From Sinisalibacter lacisalsi (GTDB lineage Bacteria; Pseudomonadota; Alphaproteobacteria; Rhodobacterales; Rhodobacteraceae), in NCBI RefSeq assembly GCF_014640115.1, contig NZ_BMGI01000002.1:1-64000 (forward strand): DNA of 64,000 nucleotides. The letters are read 5' to 3'. Each line of letters starts with the position of its first letter. The first letter of the stretch is position 1. The translations under genes were made by a program, and so were the position numbers. The notes under the pieces were generated by a model. That model saw only the letters and a list, made by a program, of their open reading frames with translations. It did no database searches and was not told where the DNA came from. This document shows positions 8,224 through 16,959 of the stretch, one piece after another.

Positions 8224-9384
8224 ATGATCACCATTACAACCACCGAGGCGCTGGCCGAGTTCTGTTCCCGCGCCGCCGCTCATCCTTACGTCACCGTCGA
8301 TACCGAGTTCCTGCGCGAGCGCACCTATTATTCCAAGCTCTGCCTGGTGCAGCTGGCCGTGCCCGGAGACGAGGCCGAAAACGCGGTTCTGGTCGATCCG
8401 CTGGCCGAGGGGCTCTCGCTCGAACCGCTCTACGATCTGTTCCGCGATCCGAACGTGGTGAAGGTGTTTCACGCCGCGCGCCAGGATCTCGAGATCTTCT
8501 ACGTCGACGCCGGGCTGATCCCGGCGCCGCTGTTCGACACGCAGGTGGCGGCGATGGTCTGCGGCCACGGCGACCAGGTTGGCTACGAGACGCTGGTGCG
8601 CAAGATCGCGCGCGCCGATCTCGACAAGTCGTCGCGTTTCACCGACTGGTCGCGCCGGCCACTGAGCGAGGCGCAGAAAAAATACGCGCTGGGCGATGTC
8701 ACCCACCTGCGCCGGATCTACGAGGTGCTTTCGGCCGAACTGGAAGAGACCGGGCGGGCCCCCTGGGTCGAGGAAGAGATGGCGGTGCTGAACGATCCGG
8801 CGACCTACCGGGTGGAGCCCTCCGAGGCCTGGTTGCGGGTGAAGACGCGGACCAGTTCGGGCAAGTTCCTCGCCGTGGTGAAGGAACTGGCGCGGTTTCG
8901 CGAGGGCTACGCGCAATCGCGCGACGTGCCGCGCAGCCGGGTGTTCAAGGACGATGCCCTCGTCGAGCTGGCCTCGACCAAGCCCACTGATATGACCGAT
9001 CTGTCGCGCTCGCGGCTGCTGCTGCGCGAGGCCCGGCGCGGCGAGATCGCGGAAGGGATCCTCGCCGCGGTGAAAGCCGGGCTGGAAACGCCGCCCGAGA
9101 AGATGCCGACGCCGCCGGTCAGCGGCCGCGAGAAGCTGCAGGTCAACCCGGCGCTGGCCGACCTGTTGCGGGTGCTGCTGAAGGCGCGGTCGGAAGAAAC
9201 GAAGGTGGCGCAGCGGCTGATCGCCAATGCCGCCGACCTCGACCTGCTCGCCGCCGGACGGCGCGACGTGGCGGCGCTTAAGGGCTGGCGGGCCGAGGTT
9301 TTCGGCAATGACGCGCTGCGCCTGTGCGAGGGCAAGCTGGCGCTTGCGGCCAAGGGCCAGAGCGTTCGGGTGATCGAGGTCTGA
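8224..9384 (+). CDS. rnd: Ribonuclease D
   Basis: The 386-residue 3'-5' exoribonuclease is of the DEDDy class, acting in tRNA and stable RNA 3' trimming. The N-terminal exonuclease domain keeps DTEF (D26, E28), D88 in FHAARQDLEI, and Y154 and D158 in YALGDV. An HRDC domain follows at about residues 210-290 and a second degenerate helical domain closes the protein. The ATG at 8224 is chosen because homology starts there. About 100 bases separate it from purN, so it may have its own promoter. Confidence 0.95.
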   Translation: MITITTTEALAEFCSRAAAHPYVTVDTEFLRERTYYSKLCLVQLAVPGDEAENAVLVDPLAEGLSLEPLYDLFRDPNVVKVFHAARQDLEIFYVDAGLIPAPLFDTQVAAMVCGHGDQVGYETLVRKIARADLDKSSRFTDWSRRPLSEAQKKYALGDVTHLRRIYEVLSAELEETGRAPWVEEEMAVLNDPATYRVEPSEAWLRVKTRTSSGKFLAVVKELARFREGYAQSRDVPRSRVFKDDALVELASTKPTDMTDLSRSRLLLREARRGEIAEGILAAVKAGLETPPEKMPTPPVSGREKLQVNPALADLLRVLLKARSEETKVAQRLIANAADLDLLAAGRRDVAALKGWRAEVFGNDALRLCEGKLALAAKGQSVRVIEV

Positions 9385-9408
9385 TCCGGCGCCGGCGCGC
9401 CGGGGCGG

Positions 9409-9891
9409 TCAGCGCCCGGCGGTGCGGCTGTTGCGCTCGCCGACCACGCGGATCGAGCGCACGTCGCGCAGCGCGGAATTCGAGATGAACTCGGCCACTT
9501 CCACGGTGCGGGCGTAGGGCGTCGAGGCCGGGGTGGCCCAACGCGGCGGGGCGATGCGGAAGACGTAGGTCAGCACGCCGCCCTCGGGTTCGCCATCGTT
9601 CTCGGGCACCAGCTCGGCATCCCAGTAGCCGACGCGCGGCGGCAGGCCGGAGGCATGCACGATCACCCCCGCCGTGGTGCGCTCGATCCTCAGGTCGGTG
9701 ACCTGGTCGACACGCAGGCGGCGGTCGTTCGAATCGGCGTAGCCGCCGGACGGCTCGAGCGCCACCATCCGGTCATCCGGATTGGAGGCCGCGCCGAACC
9801 AGGTCAGCGGGTTCAGGTTGATACCATCGCTACAGGCGGCGAGGCCGAGAACGAGGCTGAGCGCGACGAATAGGCGGGCAATGCGGGCCAT
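9409..9891 (-). CDS. Small outer-membrane-type lipoprotein, unknown function
   Basis: The 160-residue protein has a lipoprotein signal peptide ending in the lipobox LGLAAC (Cys20), preceded by a basic start and a hydrophobic stretch. The mature part is mostly predicted beta strands with no motif I can name, ending SIRVVGERNSRTAGR. Related small lipoproteins are common and uncharacterised in Rhodobacterales. The gene is convergent with rnd (24 bases between stops) and divergent from sufE. The ATG at 9891 is the only one placed correctly before the signal peptide. Confidence 0.8.
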   Translation of the reverse strand: MARIARLFVALSLVLGLAACSDGINLNPLTWFGAASNPDDRMVALEPSGGYADSNDRRLRVDQVTDLRIERTTAGVIVHASGLPPRVGYWDAELVPENDGEPEGGVLTYVFRIAPPRWATPASTPYARTVEVAEFISNSALRDVRSIRVVGERNSRTAGR

Positions 9892-10020
9892 GTTGATCTT
9901 CCCCCGTGGTCCTTGCCTTGAGTAACGCAGGCGCGCGGGTTTGAAAACCCGCCACGTGCGGGTCTGGACCTTTGGTGTGGCGCATCCTAGGTGAAGGGGG
10001 CTGAAACAGGAGAGGCGCGC

Positions 10021-10431
10021 ATGGCCACGGAAGCATTCGAAGCGATTGTCGAGGATTTCGAGTTTCTCGACGACTGGGAAGACCGCTACGCGATGGTGAT
10101 CGACCTCGGCAAGCGGATGCAACCGCTCGACGAGGCACTGAAGGTTCCGGCGACGAAGGTGGACGGCTGTGCCAGCCAGGTCTGGCTGGCGCCGCGAATC
10201 GAGAACGCCACCTTCCATTTCGACGGGGATTCGGATGCGCTCATCGTGCGCGGGATCATCGCCGTTCTGCACGCGCTCTACGACGGGGTGCCGGTGGCGA
10301 AGGTGACGGCGATCGACGCGCAGGCCGAGCTTGGCCGGTTGCACCTCGAAGAACACCTCTCGGGCCAGCGCACCAACGGGCTCAGGGCGATGGTCGAACG
10401 GATCCGCAAGCTCGCGACCGAGGCGGCCTGA
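10021..10431 (+). CDS. sufE: Cysteine desulfuration protein SufE
   Basis: The 136-residue protein accepts sulfur from the SufS cysteine desulfurase and passes it to the SufBCD scaffold for Fe-S cluster assembly. The acceptor cysteine is C50 in the family motif VDGCASQVW. Further family marks are the DFEFLDDWEDRY start and SGQRTNGL near the end. Length matches the family. It stands apart from any suf operon here. A GGAG-type box sits just before the ATG at 10021. Confidence 0.95.
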   Translation: MATEAFEAIVEDFEFLDDWEDRYAMVIDLGKRMQPLDEALKVPATKVDGCASQVWLAPRIENATFHFDGDSDALIVRGIIAVLHALYDGVPVAKVTAIDAQAELGRLHLEEHLSGQRTNGLRAMVERIRKLATEAA

Positions 10432-10515
10432 CCGCGATCCGGCGGTGCGGCTTCGGCGCGCATTGTGGATTGGTTTTTGGGCTGCCCGTCGTGCCGGAGG
10501 ACCGCCTCCCGCGTG

Positions 10516-10544
10516 CCCCCCGAGATATTTCCACCGGGATGAAG
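10516..10544 (+). repeat. Dispersed intergenic element, copy 1 (CCCCGAGATATTT type)
   Basis: The segment reads CCCCCCGAGATATTT, a short spacer, then CCGGGATGAAG. Two relatives occur at 25630-25657 (same strand) and 47332-47360 (opposite strand). The copy sits between the convergent sufE and DUF1638 genes. Similar elements are scattered through genomes of this family; they may be REP-like or terminator-associated. Confidence 0.5.
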
Positions 10545-10549
10545 CCGGA

Positions 10550-11176
10550 TCAGAGCCGGGCCAGCGCCGGGGCGAGGTCGCCGTAGCCGGTCTGGCGGCG
10601 CTCGTAGGCGAGGCCGAGGCGGGCGGCGGCAGCGCGGGCCTGGGCGTCGAGCGCCGGGTCGTCGGTCTGGGCGAGATAGACCAGCGTTTCGTAATTTCCG
10701 AAATAGGCGTCGCGCAGTTCGGGGTGGCGGTCGAGCCCGAGCGGCTTGATCACGAAGGCCTCGAACTGGCGGGTGAGGAAATCGGTGAGGTAGAAGGCGG
10801 TGGCCTCGTCACGCTCGGCGAAGGCCTCATTGCCCTCGAAGAAGCTGTAGCAATGCGGGCCTTCCAGCATCTCGACGCCGTAACGGGCGCAGACCTCCGC
10901 GATACGGCCGCCGGAGCCGCAATCGGCGTAAGCCACGAAGATTGTTTCGTAAGTATCACGGTGCTTTACGATCGCATCTTCAAGCGCCGTGTGAATGCGT
11001 TCCGGCCGGTTGTGCAGGATTGCGGGCAGGCAGGCGAGATCGACATGGGTGAGCCCGTTCGCCTGCAGCACCGCAAGGATTTCGCGCGCCAGCGCGCCGC
11101 AGCCGATCACCAGCACCCGGCCCTTGCCGCTGGCGGCGAGCCCTTCGGTGGTCAGGCGGGTGTCGTCGTCGGTCAT
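10550..11176 (-). CDS. DUF1638 family protein, likely linked to corrinoid methyl transfer
   Basis: The 208-residue soluble protein matches the DUF1638 family in sequence character: RVLVIGCGALAREILAVL near residue 20, YADCGSGG near residue 82, and HCYSFFEGNEAF near residue 105. Several conserved Cys and His suggest metal or cofactor binding. Its biochemical role is unknown. Members are repeatedly found beside corrinoid proteins and methyltransferases, and here it is the last gene of the bmt operon. It overlaps the upstream YbjQ-type gene by four bases (ATGA). The operon position is the only functional evidence. Confidence 0.8.
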   Translation of the reverse strand: MTDDDTRLTTEGLAASGKGRVLVIGCGALAREILAVLQANGLTHVDLACLPAILHNRPERIHTALEDAIVKHRDTYETIFVAYADCGSGGRIAEVCARYGVEMLEGPHCYSFFEGNEAFAERDEATAFYLTDFLTRQFEAFVIKPLGLDRHPELRDAYFGNYETLVYLAQTDDPALDAQARAAAARLGLAYERRQTGYGDLAPALARL

Positions 11177-11484
11177 TTCAGTTTGACCGCGGTGCCGTAG
11201 GCGAGGATTTCCGACGCGGCCTGGGCGATCTGCGAGGTTTCGAAGCGGACCGCGATCACCGCGTCGGCGCCGAGCGCCTCGGCTTCGGCGATCATCCGGT
11301 CGAGCGCCTGTTCGCGCGCGCCGGCCATCAGCGAGGCGTATTCGCGGATCTCGCCGCCGACGAGGTTGCGCAAGCCCGCGACGATATCGGAGCCGATGTG
11401 CTTGGCGCGCACGGTGGAGCCGCGCACGAGGCCGAGCGCGACCGTCTCGCGTCCGGGCACGGTGTCGGTGGTGAGAACCAGCAT
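11173..11484 (-). CDS. YbjQ/UPF0145 heavy-metal-binding-domain-like protein
   Basis: The 103-residue protein has the compact YbjQ fold pattern: ETVALGLVRGSTV near residue 13, GGEIREYASLMAGAREQAL in the middle and ALGADAVIAVRFETS near residue 75. Oligomeric members of this family exist but no reaction is established. The start may be the ATG at 11484, which overlaps the previous stop as TGATG, or the GTG one codon earlier. It sits in the bmt-corrinoid operon between a two-helix membrane protein and DUF1638. Confidence 0.85.
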   Translation of the reverse strand: MLVLTTDTVPGRETVALGLVRGSTVRAKHIGSDIVAGLRNLVGGEIREYASLMAGAREQALDRMIAEAEALGADAVIAVRFETSQIAQAASEILAYGTAVKLK

Positions 11485-11699
11485 CACTTGTCCATCCTGT
11501 CGTAGTGGTCGTCGTCGGTGTTGGCGAGCCGCTCGGCGATCACCCGCCAGGCGACGTAGGCCACCAGCATCACCGGGATGACGACGAACCAGCCAAGCGG
11601 GAACTGCACCGCGGCGGCGACCATGGTGGCGATCCAGACCGTGATCCCGGCGGCGGCGATCACCACGACGAGGATGAGAACGAACTTGTCGATCGGCAT
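11484..11699 (-). CDS. Small two-helix membrane protein
   Basis: The 71-residue protein has hydrophobic segments at about residues 7-30 and 35-55, followed by a charged tail ending NTDDDHYDRMDK. No family name can be given. It is translationally coupled to the YbjQ-like gene downstream and lies 52 bases after the DUF5337 gene. A strong AGGAGG-type sequence precedes the ATG at 11699, supporting real translation. Confidence 0.7.
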   Translation of the reverse strand: MPIDKFVLILVVVIAAAGITVWIATMVAAAVQFPLGWFVVIPVMLVAYVAWRVIAERLANTDDDHYDRMDK

Positions 11700-11751
11700 G
11701 GGGGCCTCCTTGTCCGCTTCAGATGGGGGCGGGCCGGGCGCGCCGCAAGCG

Positions 11752-11934
11752 TCATTCGCCCTTGTCGGTGAGCTTCTGCCAGGCGATGCCGAACAGCATC
11801 GCGAGCGGCATCAGCGCGAAAAACACCTGCCCCGAGAGCGCATCGGCGCGAATCGCGGAGGCGAGCAGCCAGAGCGCGGCGGCGGCCGATCCCCCCGCGA
11901 GGGCGAGGAAAAACAGCCGCCGACCCGGTGCCAA
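11752..11934 (-). CDS. DUF5337-like small membrane protein
   Basis: The 60-residue protein has two hydrophobic helices (about 5-24 and 35-52) and a short charged end (WQKLTDKGE). It resembles the DUF5337 family typical of Rhodobacterales. The start is unusual: no ATG is available at the right place, and the frame opens with TTG at 11934, four bases after the corrinoid protein stop. Translation is probably coupled to that gene. Function is unknown. Confidence 0.65.
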   Translation of the reverse strand: MAPGRRLFFLALAGGSAAAALWLLASAIRADALSGQVFFALMPLAMLFGIAWQKLTDKGE

Positions 11935-11937
11935 GGC

Positions 11938-12639
<702 letters not shown>

Positions 12640-12771
12640 GGGTGCTCTCTCCCGTTCGGCGTCATGCGCGGTTGTCTGTTCCTACATGCGGTCTGGCGCG
12701 CTGGCGATATTGGCGTTTTGCGACTTCGAGCGCGCGATTGGCGACTTCGCCGCAGGTTGGGCGGGGCGGCG

Positions 12772-13797
12772 TCAGTCGCGCCGCCGCCGTCCGCGCCGTT
12801 CGCGCACCGGCGCGCCGGCGTTGTCGCCGGTGCCGTCGGAGGCGGAGGAGAAGGCGCCGAGGCGGGCCACGATCTCGTCGAGCGTCGGCTTGGTGTCGGA
12901 TTTCGGCCGTGTTTCCAGCGCCGCGCGCATCGCCACCAGGTGTTCCGGCGTGGTGCCGCAGCAGCCGCCGATGATCCGCGCGCCGCAGTCGCGCGCGAGC
13001 ACGGCGTAATCGGCCATCAGCTCCGGCGTGCCATCGTAATGGATGTGGCCGTGAACGTATTTCGGGATACCGGCGTTGCCCTTGGCGATGATCGGCCGCT
13101 CGCTGCCCGAGGCGGCGAAGCCGAGAATCGTGCGCAGCAGGTCCGAGGCGCCGACGCCGCAGTTGGCGCCGAAGCCGATCGGTGGGTTGGGCAGGCTTTC
13201 GACGAGGCTGACGAAGTCGGTGGAGGTGACGCCCATCATCGTGCGCCCGGCGGTGTCGAAGCTCATCGTGCCGCACCAGGGCATGCCGGCCAGTTCCGCG
13301 GCCTTCGCGGCGGCCCTGTATTCGTCGCCGGCCGAGATCGTCTCGGCCCAGAGCACGTCGGCGCCGCCGGCCTTCAGCCCCTCGGCCTGTTCATGGAACA
13401 TCTCGACGGCGCGGTCGAAGGTGAGCGGGCCCATCGGCTCCATGATCTCGCCGGTCGGCCCCATCGAGCCGGCCACCACCACGGTGCGCCCGGCCTTGTC
13501 GGCCACCTCGCGGCCGAGTTCGGCGGCGATCCTGTTCAGCTCGTGCACGCGGGTGTGCGCCTCGTGCAACTTGAGCCGCGCGGCGGTCCCGCCGAAGGAG
13601 TTGGTGAGGAAGAGATCGGACCCGGCGTCGACCGCGCCCTGGTAGAGCGCGCGGATCTTGTCGGGTTCATCGACGTTCCACAGTTCCGGCGCGTCGCCCG
13701 AGGTCAGCCCCATGTTGAACAGGGTGGTGCCGGTGGCGCCGTCGGCCATCAACCAATCGTTCTGATCGAGCAGGCGGCTGAGCGCGTCCTGTGTCAT
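12772..13797 (-). CDS. bmt: Betaine-homocysteine S-methyltransferase
   Basis: The 341-residue cytosolic zinc enzyme transfers a methyl group from glycine betaine to homocysteine, giving dimethylglycine and methionine. The Hcy-binding barrel is marked by DGATGTTLF at the N-terminus, NSFGGTAARL, GSMGPTGEIMEP and the zinc cysteines C213 (GANCGVG) and C279-C280 (GGCCGTT). A related MetH N-terminal module is the main alternative; the free-standing form next to a corrinoid protein leaves some doubt about the real methyl donor. The ATG at 13797 has an AGGAGACC box. It is the first gene of a reverse-strand operon running to DUF1638. Confidence 0.85.
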   Translation of the reverse strand: MTQDALSRLLDQNDWLMADGATGTTLFNMGLTSGDAPELWNVDEPDKIRALYQGAVDAGSDLFLTNSFGGTAARLKLHEAHTRVHELNRIAAELGREVADKAGRTVVVAGSMGPTGEIMEPMGPLTFDRAVEMFHEQAEGLKAGGADVLWAETISAGDEYRAAAKAAELAGMPWCGTMSFDTAGRTMMGVTSTDFVSLVESLPNPPIGFGANCGVGASDLLRTILGFAASGSERPIIAKGNAGIPKYVHGHIHYDGTPELMADYAVLARDCGARIIGGCCGTTPEHLVAMRAALETRPKSDTKPTLDEIVARLGAFSSASDGTGDNAGAPVRERRGRRRRD

Positions 13798-13963
13798 GCC
13801 GGGGTCTCCTCTGGCTTGCTTCGGGCCTAGGTGCCACGAATGCCGGCGCGGCGCAAATCGCAAAGCTGCATGAAGATCATGAGCCGAAGGCGGGCTTCGA
13901 CGACGGGCGCGGCGCGCGGGCCGGCTGCCCGCCCGCGCGATCCGCGGACCGGGCCTGGGTGGC

Positions 13964-14278
13964 TCAGAGTTCGCTGAGAACCTGCTCGCGCGCCATGGCG
14001 AGCAACTCGGCCCGCTTGGCGCGGATCTCGTCGGCGGAGGACTTGTCGCCGAGGTCGGCGGCGACCTTGCGCACCACGTCCTCGTGGCCGGCTTCCTCGA
14101 AATCGGCCTTGATCACCGCGGCGGCATAAGTAGCGGCTTCGCCACCGGTCTTGCCCAGTTTCTCGGCGGCCCAGAGCCCGAGCAGCTTGTTGCAGCGCGC
14201 TTCGGCCTTGAAGTTCAGTTCCTGGTCATGCGCGAACTTGTTCTCGTAGGCGTTTTCGCGATCGTCGAAGGTGGTCAT
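13964..14278 (-). CDS. DUF1476 protein, F1-ATPase inhibitor subunit zeta
   Basis: The 104-residue helical protein matches the alphaproteobacterial zeta subunit, which blocks reverse ATP hydrolysis by the F1Fo ATP synthase by inserting its N-terminus into the F1 rotor. The N-terminal inhibitory stretch [17 protein letters not shown] is typical, and the C-terminal four-helix bundle ends AREQVLSEL. Length equals the Paracoccus protein. It is not in an atp operon, which is usual. It is divergent from purC; the shared 183-base gap contains the purC promoter candidate. Confidence 0.92.
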   Translation of the reverse strand: MTTFDDRENAYENKFAHDQELNFKAEARCNKLLGLWAAEKLGKTGGEAATYAAAVIKADFEEAGHEDVVRKVAADLGDKSSADEIRAKRAELLAMAREQVLSEL

Positions 14279-14382
14279 GGATGCAGCCCTCAGTTTCCGT
14301 CCTCGGCACCCATATGCCCTCGCGCGGGCTGTCAGGCAACCCCATCCGCTGCCAATTCGCCCGCCGCGCCCGGCGCCGCCGC

Positions 14383-14411
14383 TTGCGGGGGCGGGGGCAT
14401 TGCACTATATC
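14383..14411 (+). promoter_or_regulatory. Putative sigma70-type promoter of purC
   Basis: TTGCGG at 14383-14388 and TATATC at 14406-14411 are separated by 17 bases, 50 bases before the purC start. The TATAT run stands out in an otherwise very GC-rich gap. No PurR-like palindrome is evident. Confidence 0.55.
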
Positions 14412-14461
14412 CCCGGCAACAGGCCCGGAGCCCCGGGCTCCGCGCGACGGAAGGCACCTCC

Positions 14462-15223
14462 ATGGCACGACGCAAGAAGATCTACGAAGGCAAGGCCAAG
14501 ATTCTTTACGAAGGCCCCGAGCCGGGCACGCTGGTGCAGTATTTCAAGGACGATGCCACCGCTTTCAACGCCGAGAAACGGGCCACGATCGAGGGCAAGG
14601 GGGTGCTCAACAACCGCCTGTCGGAGTTCTTCATGACCGGGCTCGCCAACATCGGCGTGCCGAACCATTTCATCAAGCGGCTGAACATGCGCGAGCAGCT
14701 GATCCGGCAGGTCGAGATCATCCCGCTGGAAGTCATCGTGCGCAATTTTGCCGCGGGCAGCATGGCCAAGAGGCTTGGGCTGGAAGAGGGCACGCCGCTG
14801 CCCCGGCCGATCGTCGAGTTCTCCTACAAGGACGACGCCCTGGGCGACCCGCTGGTGCCGGAGGAATACATCATGGCCTTCGGCTGGGCGACGCAGCAGG
14901 ACATGGACGATATCGTCGCGCTGGCGCTCAGGGTGAACGATTTCCTCTCCGGGGTGATGTTCGGCGTCGGGATCAAGCTCGTTGACTTCAAGATCGAGAT
15001 CGGCCGGATCTGGGACAACGATTACATGCGCCTGATCGTGGCCGACGAGATCAGCCCCGACAGCTGCCGGCTGTGGGATATCGAGACCGGCCAGAAGCTC
15101 GACAAGGACGTGTTCCGCCGCGATCTCGGCAACCTCACCGACGCCTACACCGAAGTGGCCCGCCGCCTCGGCGTGCTGCCCACGAACGTGACCCACACCA
15201 CCAAGCCCACGCTGATCAACTGA
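14462..15223 (+). CDS. purC: Phosphoribosylaminoimidazole-succinocarboxamide synthase (SAICAR synthetase)
   Basis: The 253-residue enzyme joins aspartate to CAIR with ATP in purine synthesis. The ATP-grasp-like SAICAR fold is marked by [12 protein letters not shown] at the N-terminus, the [14 protein letters not shown] segment near residue 96, and [12 protein letters not shown] near residue 175. Length is that of the short bacterial form. A GGAAGG sequence lies six bases before the ATG at 14462. A hairpin at 15237-15254 follows the stop. Confidence 0.97.
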   Translation: MARRKKIYEGKAKILYEGPEPGTLVQYFKDDATAFNAEKRATIEGKGVLNNRLSEFFMTGLANIGVPNHFIKRLNMREQLIRQVEIIPLEVIVRNFAAGSMAKRLGLEEGTPLPRPIVEFSYKDDALGDPLVPEEYIMAFGWATQQDMDDIVALALRVNDFLSGVMFGVGIKLVDFKIEIGRIWDNDYMRLIVADEISPDSCRLWDIETGQKLDKDVFRRDLGNLTDAYTEVARRLGVLPTNVTHTTKPTLIN

Positions 15224-15236
15224 CCTCGCGGGGCAG

Positions 15237-15254
15237 GGCGGGCCGTGGCCCGCC
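15237..15254 (+). terminator. Hairpin after purC
   Basis: GGCGGGCC and GGCCCGCC form an eight-pair stem around a GT centre, 14 bases after the purC stop. There is no U run, so factor-independent termination is only possible; it may instead protect the mRNA end. Confidence 0.45.
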
Positions 15255-15432
15255 TGTCTTGCGCGATGCGGAGGATGCGCTCGCCCGTTGCCACCCGAAG
15301 ATGGGCGGTGGCGGGCCTCTTGCCGAGGTTCGACCGTCACCAACCACGCGCGCGGCGGGCCATTCATCCTTGCCGCAACAAGGTCCGGCTGACAAACTCC
15401 CGTGAAAAGGTCTTGCCTTGCGGAGGAGGAAC

Positions 15433-15825
15433 ATGGACCGTTTTACCGGCGGATGTTTGTGCGGCAAGCTGCGCATCGTCGCGACGGGGCGACCCTACAG
15501 GGTTGGTCTTTGCCACTGCCTTGACTGCCGCAAGCACCACGGCGCCCTGTTTCACGCCTCGGCGATATTTCCCCGGGATGCGGTGACGATCGAGGGTGAA
15601 GCCCGCGACTACGCCGGGCGGTTCTTCTGCCCCACCTGCGGCTCGACCGTGTTCGGGCGCAGCGCCGACGAGATCGAAGTGAACCTCGGCGCGCTGGATG
15701 CGCCGGACCAACTGCAACCGACCTACGAGCTTTGGACCATCCGCCGCGAGTCCTGGCTGCCGCCGTTTGCGGTTGCGCGACGATACGAGCGTGATCGCGA
15801 TGAAACGGATCGCTTTGAAGGGTAA
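15433..15825 (+). CDS. GFA-family zinc protein (glutathione-dependent formaldehyde-activating-like)
   Basis: The 130-residue protein has the GFA/CENP-V cysteine pattern: GCLCG (C8, C10), CHCLDC (C27, C29, C32) and CPTCGS (C66, C69), enough for two zinc ions. Family founders speed the addition of glutathione to formaldehyde, though most members have unknown substrates. A role in formaldehyde handling would suit a cell that demethylates betaine and sarcosine, but that is inference. The ATG at 15433 has a GGAGGAGG box; an in-frame ATG five codons earlier is less well placed. It stands alone between purC and purS. Confidence 0.9.
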   Translation: MDRFTGGCLCGKLRIVATGRPYRVGLCHCLDCRKHHGALFHASAIFPRDAVTIEGEARDYAGRFFCPTCGSTVFGRSADEIEVNLGALDAPDQLQPTYELWTIRRESWLPPFAVARRYERDRDETDRFEG

Positions 15826-16011
15826 GGTGCAAGGGGCGCAGGCAGGCAATCGGGCCAACCCCGCCGCCGCAGGGCCACCCGCCAAGGCGGCGTTTGGGCC
15901 GGATCGGTCCGAAGCGGGCCTGCACGATATCTGCATCTGGTCCAGCCGGGTGCTTCATTGTATGACTGCGCCAGATCTTGACCGCCCCGGGGAATCGAAG
16001 GAGCCGCGCCC

Positions 16012-16254
16012 ATGAAAGTCCGTGTCGATGTCATGCTGAAGGCCGGGGTGCTCGATCCGCAGGGCGAGGCGGTGCGCCACGCGCTCGGTTCGCTCGGGTT
16101 CGGCAACGTGAACGGCGTGCGCCAGGGCAAGGTGATCGAGCTGGACCTCGACACCGAGGACGCCGCCGCCGCCGAGGCGGAGGCCACCGAGATGGCCGAG
16201 AAGCTGCTCGCCAACACCGTGATCGAGAGCTACGCCGTGAAGGTGCTGGGCTGA
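16012..16254 (+). CDS. purS: Phosphoribosylformylglycinamidine synthase subunit PurS
   Basis: The 80-residue protein is the small bridging subunit of the three-part FGAM synthase (PurS, PurQ, PurL). The N-terminus [20 protein letters not shown] and the central [16 protein letters not shown] are typical. It overlaps purQ at TGATG, so subunit production is coupled. purL is not in the window and is not immediately downstream, where a sensor kinase begins. Confidence 0.96.
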   Translation: MKVRVDVMLKAGVLDPQGEAVRHALGSLGFGNVNGVRQGKVIELDLDTEDAAAAEAEATEMAEKLLANTVIESYAVKVLG

Positions 16255-16922
16255 TGCGCGCCTCGGTCATCGTTTTCCCCGGCTCCAACTGCGACCGCGA
16301 CATGGCCGTGGCCTTTGAGCGGGCGGGCGCCGATGTGACCATGGTCTGGCACAAGGACGACCACCTGCCGGAGGGCACCGATATCGTCGGCGTGCCGGGC
16401 GGGTTTTCCTTCGGCGATTACCTGCGCTGCGGCGCGATCGCGGCGAAGTCGCCGATCAGCCGGTCGATCGTCGCCCATGCCGGCCGGGGCGGCTACGTTC
16501 TGGGCGTGTGCAACGGCTTCCAGGTGCTCACCGAAACCGGGCTTCTGCCGGGCGCGCTGATGCGCAACGCCAATCTCAAGTTTATCTGCAAACCCGTTGA
16601 TCTCACGGTGGAAACCACGCAAAGCGCCTTCACCTCCGGCTACCGGCCGGGGCAGCGGATCACGGTGCCCGTCGCGCATCATGACGGCAACTACCAGGTC
16701 GACGAGGCAACGCTGGCGCTGCTCGAGGCGGAAGACCGGATCGCGCTGCGCTACGTCGACAATCCGAACGGCTCCACCGCCGATATCGCGGGCGTTCTCT
16801 CGGCCAACCGGCGGGTGCTGGGGATGATGCCGCACCCCGAACGCGCGGTTGATGCGGCCCATGGCGGCACCGACGGGGTGGCAATGTTCCGCGCGTTGTC
16901 GGAGGCGCTGGTCTCGGCCTGA
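16254..16922 (+). CDS. purQ: Phosphoribosylformylglycinamidine synthase subunit PurQ (glutaminase)
   Basis: The 222-residue class I glutamine amidotransferase supplies ammonia to PurL. The catalytic triad is visible as C86 in GVCNGFQ and the His/Glu pair in PHPERAVD near residue 195. The N-terminus [13 protein letters not shown] is typical of PurQ. The ATG at 16254 shares its A with the purS stop. The dctB-like gene starts 37 bases after the stop. Confidence 0.97.
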   Translation: MRASVIVFPGSNCDRDMAVAFERAGADVTMVWHKDDHLPEGTDIVGVPGGFSFGDYLRCGAIAAKSPISRSIVAHAGRGGYVLGVCNGFQVLTETGLLPGALMRNANLKFICKPVDLTVETTQSAFTSGYRPGQRITVPVAHHDGNYQVDEATLALLEAEDRIALRYVDNPNGSTADIAGVLSANRRVLGMMPHPERAVDAAHGGTDGVAMFRALSEALVSA

Positions 16923-16959
16923 CTTGTGAGCCGCAGGGCAGCGGGTGTATCGTCGATCC

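Noticed and set aside
13798-13963. Possible SAM- or B12-type riboswitch before bmt
   Set aside because: I looked for the B12 box and the SAM-II pattern on the reverse strand and saw neither.
15570-15590. CGATATTTCCCCGGGATG in the GFA gene, like the dispersed element
   Set aside because: It encodes the family-conserved SAIFPRDAV stretch, so the similarity is explained by coding constraint.
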